Positions 20,051 to 29,703 are shown, counted from the first letter of the stretch. The stretch is DNA of 64,000 bases from SAR324 cluster bacterium (GCA_016735295.1 JAERRU010000009.1:1-64000), one strand, 5' to 3'. Translations and numbers: made by a program. Notes: generated by a model from the sequence alone, not told the origin.

Positions 20051-21340
20051 CTAATCATCAAGTTTTGCCTTGATTACTTTAGTATGAGCAAATAGCCCTT
20101 CCATATCAGCAAATCTTATTATTCTGGGGGCTAATTGTTTAAATTTATGTTCTGATAAATCAACAAACGAAGAAGTTTTAACAAAATCATTAGCACTTAA
20201 AGGAGATGAAAATCTAGCCGCTCGGTTGGTAGGAATGGTGTGGTTAGGGCCGGCCATATAATCACCTGTAACGGCAGTAGCGTAATCGCCAGCAAAAATT
20301 GCTCCTGCATTTTTAATATTTTTTAACAAATCATCATGCTGGCCAATAATCACTAAATGCTCAGGTGCTTCTTGGTTGATAATTTCTATTGCTTGAGATT
20401 TATCTTTTACAATCACCAAAGAGCAATTATTAAGGGCTTGTTTAATGATAATTTTTCGTTCTTGCTGATTTAATATTTCAACAATAAACTTTTTAACCGC
20501 CTCAGCTAATATCAAAGAAGGTGTAATCAAGGTAACTTTGGCCAAGGGGTCGTGTTCAGCTTGAGCAAGTAGTTCATAGGCAATGTCTTTCACCTTATTT
20601 TCGTGATAATCGCTATAAACCATTACTTCTGAAGGACCAGCCAGAGAATCTATACCTACTATACCAACAAGTTGTTTTTTCGCCTCGGTTACAAATTGAT
20701 TTCCCGGCCCACAAATTTTATCGACTTTTTTAATGGATTCTGTGCCTAAAGCTAGGGCCGCTAAAGCTTGAGCTCCACCAACCATATAAACCTCATTAAC
20801 GCCTAATAGATGGCACACCGCCAACACATCTAAATTGGGTAGCATATTATTTGAAGGTGGAGTAGCCACGGCGATATTTTTCACACCAGCTATTTGAGCT
20901 GGCACAACATTCATAATCACACTAGAAGGATAAGCTGCCTTGCCTCCTGGAATATAAACGCCGACTCTATCTATGGGAGTTACTATTTGACCTAATTTGG
21001 TGCCATCTGGTTGAATTTCTTGCCATGATTGGAGTAAATTTTTCTTTTGAAAATAATTTATTTGCTCGATAGCAATTTTAAAGACATCTAATTTTTCTAA
21101 AGATAAATTAACAAAGGCGTCATTAATGGCTTGTTCAGGCACTTTTATTTGATTAATTAATAGGTTATCAAATTTTTTTGTATAGTCTTTTAGGGCCTGA
21201 TCGCCATTTTGGTTAACATTTCGAATAATTTCCTTTACTTGCTCGGATAATTTAATATTTTCAGCCGTAATATCAGTATTAGATTGAGCTTGAGGGTTGT
21301 TAATGATATCTAGATAGGTAGCAGCGTTAATTATTTTCAT
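20051..21340 (-). CDS. hisD: histidinol dehydrogenase HisD
   Basis: HisD carries out the final NAD-dependent double oxidation of histidinol to histidine. Recognisable segments are YIPGGKAAYPSSV, GPGNQFVTEAK, DSLAGPSEV, AEHDPLAKV, EAPEHLVI and YMAGPNHTIPTN, which include the zinc and catalytic His/Glu residues. The length of 429 residues is typical. It is the first gene of the minus-strand his cluster, 76 bp before hisB, and is divergent from nuoJ across a 217-bp region. No leader peptide or attenuator was recognised upstream. Confidence 0.97.
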   Translation of the reverse strand: MKIINAATYLDIINNPQAQSNTDITAENIKLSEQVKEIIRNVNQNGDQALKDYTKKFDNLLINQIKVPEQAINDAFVNLSLEKLDVFKIAIEQINYFQKKNLLQSWQEIQPDGTKLGQIVTPIDRVGVYIPGGKAAYPSSVIMNVVPAQIAGVKNIAVATPPSNNMLPNLDVLAVCHLLGVNEVYMVGGAQALAALALGTESIKKVDKICGPGNQFVTEAKKQLVGIVGIDSLAGPSEVMVYSDYHENKVKDIAYELLAQAEHDPLAKVTLITPSLILAEAVKKFIVEILNQQERKIIIKQALNNCSLVIVKDKSQAIEIINQEAPEHLVIIGQHDDLLKNIKNAGAIFAGDYATAVTGDYMAGPNHTIPTNRAARFSSPLSANDFVKTSSFVDLSEHKFKQLAPRIIRFADMEGLFAHTKVIKAKLDD

Positions 21341-21483
21341 TAGATTTTATTGAAGTAGTAACGATAAAAAACTAGTAAAATACAAATTAAGTTAAAAAGT
21401 AGTAGTTAATAATCAAATGGTAAAGCTATAAAAATCATATAACAAAGATATTATTATTAGTTAAGGTCGCTAAAATTAAGTGA

Positions 21484-21511
21484 TTGACTTTTATAAAATC
21501 ATTATTATAAC
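21484..21511 (+). promoter_or_regulatory. probable nuoJ promoter
   Basis: TTGACT at 21484-21489 and TATAAC at 21506-21511 are separated by 16 bp, about 46 bp upstream of the nuoJ ATG. Each box matches the sigma-70 consensus at five of six positions. It lies in the divergent region with hisD and would serve the nuoJKLMN block. Confidence 0.5.
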
Positions 21512-21557
21512 ATCAAACAGAATTATTTATAAACTTGGATTTTTGAATTTTTAAAAA

Positions 21558-22094
21558 ATGGAAGCGTCCTTGTTATCAAACAGTCTTTTTTGGGTATTAG
21601 GTTCAGTTGCTATTATTGCAGCAAGTGTGGCGGTGTTAGCCCCTAATCCTATGTATTCAGGTCTTAGCTTGATGTTAATTTTTTTTGTATTAGCAGCAAT
21701 ATATATTTGGATGAAGCAAGAATATTTTGGTGCAATGCAACTTTTAATTTATGTAGGAGCGATTATGGTGCTGTTTATATTTATGATAATGTTGCTAAAT
21801 ACAAGAACAGATTTTGAAGAAATAAACCTTAATTGGCGGTGGGGTACAGCCTTTTTATTATCAATAGGGTTGATGTCAGTTTTAATTCCAGCAGTAGTTA
21901 ATTTTAAAGGGAGTTTGCCTGTTTTAGGTAATTATACAGAAAATAATATAGAGCTAATAGGGGCTAGTGAGCTATTTGCTGAGGCTTTATGGGAAAAATC
22001 TATATTAATAGTAGAATTAATGTCAATTTTGCTGTTGGTGGGGGTGTTAGGAGCGGTGGTGTTGACTAAGAAAAATTATACAGATCAGATATAA
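21558..22094 (+). CDS. nuoJ: NADH-quinone oxidoreductase subunit J
   Basis: NuoJ is a membrane-arm subunit of complex I (ND6 homologue). It has about five hydrophobic helices, with the conserved YVGAIMVLFIFMIMLLN segment near residues 64-80 that forms the pi-bulge helix in known structures. The length of 178 residues is normal. It is the first gene of a five-gene block. The usual upstream nuoA-nuoI genes are not here, because hisD runs the other way. Confidence 0.95.
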   Translation: MEASLLSNSLFWVLGSVAIIAASVAVLAPNPMYSGLSLMLIFFVLAAIYIWMKQEYFGAMQLLIYVGAIMVLFIFMIMLLNTRTDFEEINLNWRWGTAFLLSIGLMSVLIPAVVNFKGSLPVLGNYTENNIELIGASELFAEALWEKSILIVELMSILLLVGVLGAVVLTKKNYTDQI

Positions 22095-22113
22095 TAGGAG
22101 CAAAGATTAATCA

Positions 22114-22416
22114 ATGTTAATAATCAATAATTTACTTTTGCTAAGTGTGATTTTGTTTACGATAGGTTTTTTAGGATTATTGACTAGGCGAAACGCGATA
22201 GTAGCTTTTATGAGTGTTGAGATAATGCTAAATGCGGGCAATCTTTTAATAGTTAGCTTTGCTAGCTATCACCGCTCATTAGATGGGGTGATGATAGCTT
22301 TTTTTATGATAGTGATAGCGGCAGTTGAGGCGGTGGTGGGGCTTTCTATTATTTTGATGTTGCACCGGCATAAGGCGGGGATATATATAAACAATTTCAA
22401 TACTTTAGGATCTTAG
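22114..22416 (+). CDS. nuoK: NADH-quinone oxidoreductase subunit K
   Basis: NuoK (ND4L homologue) has 100 residues and three transmembrane helices. The two proton-path glutamates are present in SVEIMLNAGN and IAAVEAVVGL. It lies 19 bp after nuoJ and abuts nuoL with no gap. Confidence 0.97.
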   Translation: MLIINNLLLLSVILFTIGFLGLLTRRNAIVAFMSVEIMLNAGNLLIVSFASYHRSLDGVMIAFFMIVIAAVEAVVGLSIILMLHRHKAGIYINNFNTLGS

Positions 22417-24339
22417 ATGGTGGGCTGGTCTTTTTTAATAATACTAATTCCGCTAGCTGGATTTGCGATAAACATTTTAGGTAGCAGGGTAATACCTAAG
22501 TGGTTAGCAATGTTGGTGGGGGTGATGGCGGTAATAATTCCATTTACTATAGCAGGAGGTTTATTTTTTGGAGTGGGGGAATTTTTAATTAGAGAGCATT
22601 GGTTTAATTGGTTGGAGACGGATAGCTGGTTATTAGAGGTGGCATACCGCCTTGATCATTTATCAATGGTGATGCTGTTAATAATTTTGGGAATAGGGGG
22701 ATTGATTCATATATATTCGGTGGGATATATGCGAGATAGAGAAGATGCGGGGCGATTTTTTAGTTATATGAATCTATTCATATTTTTCATGTTGGTGTTG
22801 GTGTTGGGGGATAATTTGTTGGTGATGTTTATTGGTTGGGAGGGGGTGGGGCTGTGTTCTTATTTGTTGATAGGGTTTGACTATCACCGCAAAGCAGCGG
22901 CAATAGCGGCAACGAAGGCATTTGTGACTAATAGAATAGGGGATGTTGGTTTTTTAATAGCTATTTTCATTTTACTTAATAATTTTGGCACATTAAGTTT
23001 CACAAAACTTAATCAAGTAATTCCTAACGCTTTGGCTAGTGGGGAGATAGGAGTAGGTTTGGTGAGTTTGATATGTATATTATTATTTTTTGCGGCTACG
23101 GGTAAGTCGGCGCAATTTCCTCTTTTCACATGGTTACCAGACGCAATGGAAGGGCCCACGCCGGTTTCAGCCTTAATACATGCGGCTACAATGGTTACTT
23201 CTGGTATTTATCTGATAGTTAGGCTATGGCCTATATTTGAGTTATCTGAGCTAGCCCAATCGGTTATTTTGTATACTGGAGCTTTTAGTGCCTTGGTTAG
23301 TGCTTTGATAGCGACTAAGCAGTGGGATATAAAGAAGGTGTTAGCCTATTCAACGATCAGCCAGCTAGGCTATATGTTTATGGCGTTGGGGGCGGGCGGC
23401 TATGGGGCGGCAATGTTTCATTTAACAACGCACGCATTTTTCAAGGCACTTTTATTTTTGGTAGCTGGCTCGGTGATAGTGCAGCTTCACCACCAACAGG
23501 ATTTAAGAAAGATGGGCGGGTTAAAACTTAGGTTACCGTTGGCAGGATTAATTTTTGCGATTGGGGCGTGGAGCATATCTGGGTTACCTTTTGGGGCGGG
23601 ATTTTTCAGTAAAGATGAATTATTATGGCAGCTATACCTTGATCGAGGATGGGATGTTTGGTTGTTAGCGGTTTTGATCGCCTTTTTAAGTGCTTATTAT
23701 ACGTATAGGCTTTTTTATCTAATTTTCTATGGTCAGTCTGCAGAACATTCACAAAAGAGCTATCCAAGCTTAGTAGCTGAGCCTGCGGCAATGAAATATG
23801 TATTAATTGTGTTGGCGGCGGGGACTGTTTTAGTTGGATTGTTGGGGGTACCTCATTATCTTGATATTTTTCATGTAGGAAATCTAATAAATTTATATTT
23901 AGCAAAGGTGGTGGTTATGCCTAGTCAGTTAGGGATAGATCAATCTATGACAGAAATTTTATTGATGTCCACATCTTTAGCGGTAGCGGTGGGTGGTTTT
24001 TTGTTAGCCAGAATGAGATATAGGAAATCTTTGCCCATAGAAAAAGATAATGGGTGGAACCGATTATTGGTGGGAAAATTTTTTGTAGACGATATTTATC
24101 AAGACTATATAGCGAAACCCTTTTCTAATTTGGTAAAGGGATTGGGGATAGCATATTTTGAAGATTTTTTTCATAGTGCACCTAAATGGGGGAGGCGATT
24201 TTTTTTGAAGATAGGAGAATCTATAGGTAAAACTGGGCAAAGCGGAAATATGCAAGATTACGCTTTAGCAATAGGATTTAGCATGATGATCGGATTTGCT
24301 ATAGTAGTAATATTATTTTTAACCAGCTGGCTTTATTAA
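22417..24339 (+). CDS. nuoL: NADH-quinone oxidoreductase subunit L
   Basis: NuoL is the distal antiporter-like, proton-pumping subunit of complex I. Key ionisable residues are visible: the Glu in GWEGVGLCSY (about 142), the Lys in TGKSAQFPLFTWLPDA (about 230) and the Lys in FFSKDELLW (about 403). The 640-residue length and C-terminal amphipathic extension are typical. It starts immediately after the nuoK stop. Confidence 0.98.
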   Translation: MVGWSFLIILIPLAGFAINILGSRVIPKWLAMLVGVMAVIIPFTIAGGLFFGVGEFLIREHWFNWLETDSWLLEVAYRLDHLSMVMLLIILGIGGLIHIYSVGYMRDREDAGRFFSYMNLFIFFMLVLVLGDNLLVMFIGWEGVGLCSYLLIGFDYHRKAAAIAATKAFVTNRIGDVGFLIAIFILLNNFGTLSFTKLNQVIPNALASGEIGVGLVSLICILLFFAATGKSAQFPLFTWLPDAMEGPTPVSALIHAATMVTSGIYLIVRLWPIFELSELAQSVILYTGAFSALVSALIATKQWDIKKVLAYSTISQLGYMFMALGAGGYGAAMFHLTTHAFFKALLFLVAGSVIVQLHHQQDLRKMGGLKLRLPLAGLIFAIGAWSISGLPFGAGFFSKDELLWQLYLDRGWDVWLLAVLIAFLSAYYTYRLFYLIFYGQSAEHSQKSYPSLVAEPAAMKYVLIVLAAGTVLVGLLGVPHYLDIFHVGNLINLYLAKVVVMPSQLGIDQSMTEILLMSTSLAVAVGGFLLARMRYRKSLPIEKDNGWNRLLVGKFFVDDIYQDYIAKPFSNLVKGLGIAYFEDFFHSAPKWGRRFFLKIGESIGKTGQSGNMQDYALAIGFSMMIGFAIVVILFLTSWLY

Positions 24340-24357
24340 ATCATTGAAATAACAAAT

Positions 24358-25776
24358 ATGGAATTTATTTTAGTAAGCTTGATATTGCTTCCATTGGCAG
24401 GTTTTTCAGTGGCTTTAATTTTACCTAGCGATTACAAGTGGCAGCGAATAAATTTTATTTTTTTCACATTATTATCTTTAGCGGCGGCTATATATAGTTT
24501 TAAATTTGATGGATTAGATAAATTTCACGATATTATCAATATACCTTGGCTTAGCGTGATGCAGGTTAATTTTAGGTTAGGGATAGATTATATTTCTTTA
24601 AGTTTAGTATTAACTACCACATTTATTTTTGTAGGCAGTGCTGTGGCGGGGGTTGGCAAGGAGAATATAAAAATAAACACTGCTTTAATGCTACTTTTAG
24701 AAGCATTTTTGATAGGGGTTTTCTTGGCTAGCGACGTGTTATTATTTTATATTTTCTGGGAATTGGTGATGTTGCCTGTGATAGGATTATTTTTCATCAA
24801 CATTAAAGATCAATACCGAGCGATATATTTTTACCTCTATACGATTGCTGGCTCATTGGTGATGTTTTTAGGGATAGTATATATATATTTTTACTATGGC
24901 GATCTAGCTAGCGGGGGGGGATATGTTGATTGGCTTGAGGTGCGGGCACTTAATAATAATTTGATATGGGCGTTATTTGCCATCGCATTTGCGATAAAGG
25001 CACCACTTTTTCCATTTCACGGGTGGCAGGCGGGGGCGTATCAGGCAGCACCAACATTTTTAACAGTAATTTTAGCGACATTACTATCTAAAATGGGGTG
25101 GTATGGATTTTATAGATATAGCCACAAATTATTAGGAGAGGGGGGAGAATTTTGGCAAGGCTCAATTTTATTTTTATCGGTGGTGGGGGTGATATATGGG
25201 GCAATGATGGCTTGGCAATCAAAAAACATTAAGAGTCTTTTTGCTTACTCATCTTTATCTCATTTGAACATGATGATATATGGTATTTTTAGTGATAGCG
25301 AGGTGGCGTTGGCGGGAAGTATATTTTTTGCGATACAACATTCGCTTATTATGGCAGGAATTTTTTGGATAATTCAATTTTTGGAAGGGAGGAAAGGGAT
25401 TAATCTAACTAATAATTTCAATGGATTATTCAAGGTAGCACCGGTTCTAGCAGGATTTTTCATATTTTTATCTTTAGCAAATATAGGATTACCTGGTTTG
25501 AGCGGATTTGTGGGGGAGTTTACAATTTTATCAGGAAATTTCAAATTTTATCCTGGATTAACGGTAGTAGCTACGGGAGGAGTTATTTTGGCAGCTCTTT
25601 ATCAACTTAAAATCATACAAAGATTATTTTTTGGGGAGGTATCTTTGATAAATGAGCGAATTAATTATAAATTAGGATATGAAATGATAGCAATACTAGC
25701 GATTATTATTATTGCGGTAATTATTATGGGTATATATCCATCTTTTTTATTTGATTTATTTAAAGAAATCGTCTGA
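24358..25776 (+). CDS. nuoM: NADH-quinone oxidoreductase subunit M
   Basis: NuoM is the middle antiporter-like subunit of complex I, with about 14 transmembrane helices. It has the conserved Glu in FWELVMLPVIGLFF and Lys in IKAPLFPFHGWQAGAY, followed by APTFLTVILATLLSKMG. The length of 472 residues is slightly short but complete. Its stop overlaps the nuoN start by one base. Confidence 0.97.
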   Translation: MEFILVSLILLPLAGFSVALILPSDYKWQRINFIFFTLLSLAAAIYSFKFDGLDKFHDIINIPWLSVMQVNFRLGIDYISLSLVLTTTFIFVGSAVAGVGKENIKINTALMLLLEAFLIGVFLASDVLLFYIFWELVMLPVIGLFFINIKDQYRAIYFYLYTIAGSLVMFLGIVYIYFYYGDLASGGGYVDWLEVRALNNNLIWALFAIAFAIKAPLFPFHGWQAGAYQAAPTFLTVILATLLSKMGWYGFYRYSHKLLGEGGEFWQGSILFLSVVGVIYGAMMAWQSKNIKSLFAYSSLSHLNMMIYGIFSDSEVALAGSIFFAIQHSLIMAGIFWIIQFLEGRKGINLTNNFNGLFKVAPVLAGFFIFLSLANIGLPGLSGFVGEFTILSGNFKFYPGLTVVATGGVILAALYQLKIIQRLFFGEVSLINERINYKLGYEMIAILAIIIIAVIIMGIYPSFLFDLFKEIV

Positions 25777-27194
25777 TGGATATAGATTTTCAGTTAGCGA
25801 TTATATTACCTGAGCTGGTAATAGCGGGAGGGGTAATTTTTTTAAGTGTGGCGGGGCTTTTCTTGCGTCCAAATTTAAGAATGTGGGTTATACCTTTATT
25901 GAGTATAGCATTTATGTTGGTGGCGGGGGCGGTGCTAATCATAGATTCTACTAGCGGTTATGGTTTTCACAAGTTGATAGTTAAGAGGCGGGAGCTAGAT
26001 TTTTTCAAATTAATAATTTTGTTAGGGGGGGTATTAACCACTTTAATTTCGACTAGGTATCTGCAGCGGCGATCGATTAATTATTTTGAATTTTATGTAA
26101 TGCTTTTAGCGGCAATGCTAGGAGCAATGATAGCAGTATCAACCACACATTTTTTAACTTTACTGGTAGGAATAGAAATACTTGCCATTACTAGTTATGT
26201 GATGTGTGCGATTAGAAGATATGACAGATCTTCGGTGGAGGCGGCGTTCAAATATTTTTTACTAGGTTCATTTAGCACGGCATTTATTTTATTTGGGATA
26301 GGATTTATGTATGGGGGCACAGGTCAACTTCACTTTGGGGTTGATATATTTCCTAATGGCCAGCTTAATAATTCAGAAAATCTTTTTTTGGTGATAGGGG
26401 GGATAATGTTTTTGGGGGGATTAGCTTTTAAGCTAGCGGCAGCACCGTTTCATTTTTGGGCAGCAGATGTTTATCAGGGGGCGCCGACAGCGGTTATGGC
26501 TTTTTTGATATCTGTTCCTAAGATAGTTTTTTTAGTTATATTTTATAATTTTTTAGATAGCCACATTAAGTTTGCTCCCTGGGGAGTTTTTGTGCTTATA
26601 TTAGCTAATATAAGTATGTTAGTGGGCAATGCGATGGCATTTTTACAAAAGGATATAAAGCGATTAATTGCTTTTTCTAGTGTGGCTCATAGCGGATATT
26701 TATTACTTATTGTAATATTTCACCGTAGCGAAGGAATGGCAGTTTTGGGATATTATTTATTAGCTTATTTGCTGGCTAGTTTTGGTATGTTGGCGATAAT
26801 AATTAAAATATCTGCTGATAAAGAAAACATTTTATTAGGAGAATTAAAGGGACTTTTTGCGAGTTCACCGAGGAGTGTTTTTTTATTAAGTTTTTTCATA
26901 TTAAGTTTGGCGGGTATTCCTTTAACGGCGGGATTTTTTGGTAAATTATTCTTATTTTATGAAATCGCCCCGATAGGAGGATTTTGGATTGGCGGAGCAA
27001 TGATAATTAATAGTATTATCTCGGTGGGATATTATATTTTATTAATTGGCCACCTTTTCAAGCGAGGGGTATTTGAGCATTCAGTGGTAGCAGATTCAAA
27101 AAATCTTGAGATGGCTTATTGGTTAGCTTTTTTAATATCGGTGGGTATTTTACTTTGGCCACAGGTGGTTAATACATTTATGGGATTTGCTTAA
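25776..27194 (+). CDS. nuoN: NADH-quinone oxidoreductase subunit N
   Basis: NuoN is the proximal antiporter-like subunit of complex I. LLVGIEILAITSYVM carries the conserved Glu and FKLAAAPFHFWAADVYQGAP the Lys. FLQKDIKRLIAFSSVAHSGY is the second conserved half-channel segment. It closes the nuoJKLMN block. A phosphatase gene follows after 25 bp on the same strand. Confidence 0.97.
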   Translation: MDIDFQLAIILPELVIAGGVIFLSVAGLFLRPNLRMWVIPLLSIAFMLVAGAVLIIDSTSGYGFHKLIVKRRELDFFKLIILLGGVLTTLISTRYLQRRSINYFEFYVMLLAAMLGAMIAVSTTHFLTLLVGIEILAITSYVMCAIRRYDRSSVEAAFKYFLLGSFSTAFILFGIGFMYGGTGQLHFGVDIFPNGQLNNSENLFLVIGGIMFLGGLAFKLAAAPFHFWAADVYQGAPTAVMAFLISVPKIVFLVIFYNFLDSHIKFAPWGVFVLILANISMLVGNAMAFLQKDIKRLIAFSSVAHSGYLLLIVIFHRSEGMAVLGYYLLAYLLASFGMLAIIIKISADKENILLGELKGLFASSPRSVFLLSFFILSLAGIPLTAGFFGKLFLFYEIAPIGGFWIGGAMIINSIISVGYYILLIGHLFKRGVFEHSVVADSKNLEMAYWLAFLISVGILLWPQVVNTFMGFA

Positions 27195-27219
27195 GTTCTC
27201 ATTTATTTATTGATAATTG

Positions 27220-28128
27220 ATGAGAAAAGATGTTTGCGCCGCTATTGACATAGGCACGAATGCGGTAAGATTTTCGGTGGCCGATGTGTACCAAGAAAAA
27301 TCAGGTAAAAAAAAGGTTAGTAGGCAAGTTTTTTTGCGGGTACCTATTAGGTTAGGGGCGTATAAGGGTGAGGGTAAAAGCGAGATAAGTGATTATTTAG
27401 TGGGGCAATTAATCAAGAGTTTAAAATCATTTAGGCTGTTGATGGATATTTTTCAGGTAACTAGCTATGAAGTAGTGGCTACTAGTGCTTTACGAGAGGC
27501 GAGCAATCGTTTTTTGATTCTGACAAGGGTTTTTCATGAAACCGAATTTAGAATTAAATTATTAAGTGATCAACAAGAAGCAAAAATAACTGCTCAGGCG
27601 GTGGCGAGCAAGTTAAATTTATCAAGCAACTATTTACTGCACATAGATATTGGCGGTGGTAGCACTGAATTAACTTTGCTTGATGGTGACAATATCTTAT
27701 TAGCACAATCTTTTCAGATAGGCACAGTTCGTTTATTACAAAATCAAGTAGGAGCGGCTCAGTGGGAAAAGTTACGCGATTTTATTCACCAAATAGTGCT
27801 TCATAAAAATAAATCAATGGTAATAAGTGGCTCAGGGGGAGCAATTGATACCATTTTTTGCTTGGTGAAGAAGTTTGCTCAGCATAAGAAAACCAATCAG
27901 CTTGAAACAGACGATCTATCAAGCCTAAAACATCTGGTGGCGAAGCAAGAGAAAGGCACTTTAGCTTATAACCTTGATTTAAGTGAAGACAGAGCCGATG
28001 TGGTTTTACCGGCGATTGATATTTTAGGATTTTGCCTTAATGAATTGCCTGTTAAAACTTTATTGGTGGTTGATATAGGATTAGCTGATGGACTAATGGA
28101 TTTTGGAGAGAATAAGCATTTTGGGTAG
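27220..28128 (+). CDS. Ppx/GppA family phosphatase
   Basis: This is an exopolyphosphatase / guanosine pentaphosphatase family protein of the actin-like ATPase superfamily. It has AAIDIGTNAVRF (about residues 7-18), a VVATSALREASN loop (about 87), and the phosphate-binding IDIGGGSTEL (about 145-154). SGSGGAI and a C-terminal VVDIGLADGLM follow. The short single-module form (302 residues) cannot be assigned to polyphosphate or pppGpp from sequence. ATG at 27220 is preferred over the TTG just before it. A decayed copy of its 3' end lies downstream. Confidence 0.85.
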   Translation: MRKDVCAAIDIGTNAVRFSVADVYQEKSGKKKVSRQVFLRVPIRLGAYKGEGKSEISDYLVGQLIKSLKSFRLLMDIFQVTSYEVVATSALREASNRFLILTRVFHETEFRIKLLSDQQEAKITAQAVASKLNLSSNYLLHIDIGGGSTELTLLDGDNILLAQSFQIGTVRLLQNQVGAAQWEKLRDFIHQIVLHKNKSMVISGSGGAIDTIFCLVKKFAQHKKTNQLETDDLSSLKHLVAKQEKGTLAYNLDLSEDRADVVLPAIDILGFCLNELPVKTLLVVDIGLADGLMDFGENKHFG

Positions 28129-28256
28129 CCCTATTTGTTTTGAGGCGGGTGATTATATATTGAGGTTAGTGCGTTTATTATGCTAGCCGATGGATTGGCA
28201 TTTTGGGTGTGCCTGTTTGTTGCTAGGCCGGTGGTTGGCTATTGAGGTTGGTGAGT
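28081..28256. repeat. imperfect duplication of the ppx/gppA 3' end
   Basis: A stretch covering the last codons of the phosphatase gene and the following bases (about 28081-28172) recurs in degraded form at about 28181-28256. Shared landmarks are TAGCTGATGG versus TAGCCGATGG, ATTTTGGGT in both, and TATTGAGGTTAGTG versus TATTGAGGTTGGTG. The second copy has an internal deletion of about 20 bp in its first part. It occupies the whole space up to the converging regulator gene and has no open frame of its own. Confidence 0.7.
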
Positions 28257-28260
28257 GAGA

Positions 28261-29610
28261 TTATTTTTTTTTGTCAGAAGATCGATCATTAATCAGGCTG
28301 CCCAAACTAGCTGACGTTTGGTTGGGGGATGTGATTTGAAATTTGGTCATTAAAAGATGATTAGGTAATATATTTTTTTGATTTACCGATAAAAGCGAGG
28401 CTCTTTCCATCACATTTTCTAATTCTCTCACATTTCCCTGCCAGTGATATGCACTTAATATATCGGTAGTTTCTTTTTCTAAGGGCAAGGGTGGTATTTT
28501 GTTGATAGTGCTGTGTTTTTTTATAAAATGATTAGCTAATAGGATTATATCGGCCGATCTTTCTCTCAGTGGAGGTAAAGAAAGCGGAATCACATTTAGT
28601 CTAAAATACAAATCTTCTCTAAAGTGACCACTTTTTACATGTTCCAATATATTTCGGTTGGTGGTGGCAATTACTCGCACATCAACTTTTATAGGGTCTA
28701 ACCCGCCAACTTTATCAATTTTATGTTCTTGTAACACTCGCAGTAGTTTGGCTTGCAGGGCAGGGGCCATTTCAGTTATTTCATCAAGTAAAATTGTACC
28801 CTTATTGGCTTGCTCAAACTTTCCTTTATGGTCTCTGATTGCTCCTGTGAAAGCACCTTTTTTGTGCCCAAAGAGCTCACTTTCTAGCAAAGATTCCGGC
28901 AAAGCGGCGCAATTTAAAGCCACAAAGGGCATATTAGCTCGATCAGAACTTTTATGGATAAATTCAGCTAGTAATTCTTTACCAGTACCGCTTTCTGCTT
29001 CGATTAATATGGTAGATTTGCTGTTGGCAACCGATTTAGATAAATCCAAAAGAGCAATCATGTTAGGATCTTTGGTTATTATTTGCCGGTAAGCAAAGCG
29101 GTCAGTCGGGTCTTTGGGGGTGTTATGCGAACTGGGGGTGGTTTGCTGGCCGGCTGAGGATAGATTATTATCAATATTACTATCAACAGTTCTATCAGCA
29201 GTATTATTAGCAATATTATTACCATCAGCAATAGGTAATCTTTTTTGGGCTAAGGCTCTTTCCACTAAAAAAACCACCACATCAAACTTAAATGGTTTTA
29301 AAATATAATCAAAGGCCCCATATTTCATAGATTCAACTGCCGATTTAATAGTGCCATGGGCTGTCATTATGATGACAGGTAAAGATGGCATTATCTCTTT
29401 AATATCTTTTAGCAATTGCACGCCACTACGCTTGGGCATAGTCATATCAGTTAAGACTAGGCAATATTGATTTTTTTTAATTTTTCTGATAGCGTCAATG
29501 GCATTATGAGATAGCTCCACTTCAAAATCACATCTTTTCAAAGTAGCAGAGAGGGCTATTCTCATTTCAACTTCATCATCCACAACTAAAATAGGTAGTT
29601 TTTTATTCAT
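28261..29610 (-). CDS. NtrC-family sigma-54 response regulator without DNA-binding domain
   Basis: An N-terminal receiver domain with phosphoacceptor D55 (LVLTDMTMP) is joined by an Asn/Ser/Thr-rich linker (about 127-168) to a sigma-54 AAA+ domain. That domain has Walker A ESGTGKE (about 206-212), the sigma-54-contacting GAFTGA (252-257) and Walker B ILLDE (about 273-277). After the AAA+ lid only about 30 low-complexity residues remain, ending DRSSDKKK, with no Fis-type helix-turn-helix. No frameshifted remnant of one was found in the 132 bp downstream. It would have to act from solution, as known for FlgR-like activators. No cognate kinase is adjacent. Confidence 0.9.
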   Translation of the reverse strand: MNKKLPILVVDDEVEMRIALSATLKRCDFEVELSHNAIDAIRKIKKNQYCLVLTDMTMPKRSGVQLLKDIKEIMPSLPVIIMTAHGTIKSAVESMKYGAFDYILKPFKFDVVVFLVERALAQKRLPIADGNNIANNTADRTVDSNIDNNLSSAGQQTTPSSHNTPKDPTDRFAYRQIITKDPNMIALLDLSKSVANSKSTILIEAESGTGKELLAEFIHKSSDRANMPFVALNCAALPESLLESELFGHKKGAFTGAIRDHKGKFEQANKGTILLDEITEMAPALQAKLLRVLQEHKIDKVGGLDPIKVDVRVIATTNRNILEHVKSGHFREDLYFRLNVIPLSLPPLRERSADIILLANHFIKKHSTINKIPPLPLEKETTDILSAYHWQGNVRELENVMERASLLSVNQKNILPNHLLMTKFQITSPNQTSASLGSLINDRSSDKKK

Positions 29611-29703
29611 TATCGGTTAAAATTAGGATTAAATCTGTTGATTGAAAAAAAAGTTATTTTTTTAGTTATAATTTTATATTTGGTATTAGGCACCCACTCA
29701 AAG

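Noticed and set aside
23322-23531. A 69-codon open frame within nuoL
   Set aside because: It is an alternative frame of a conserved complex I gene with no independent support.
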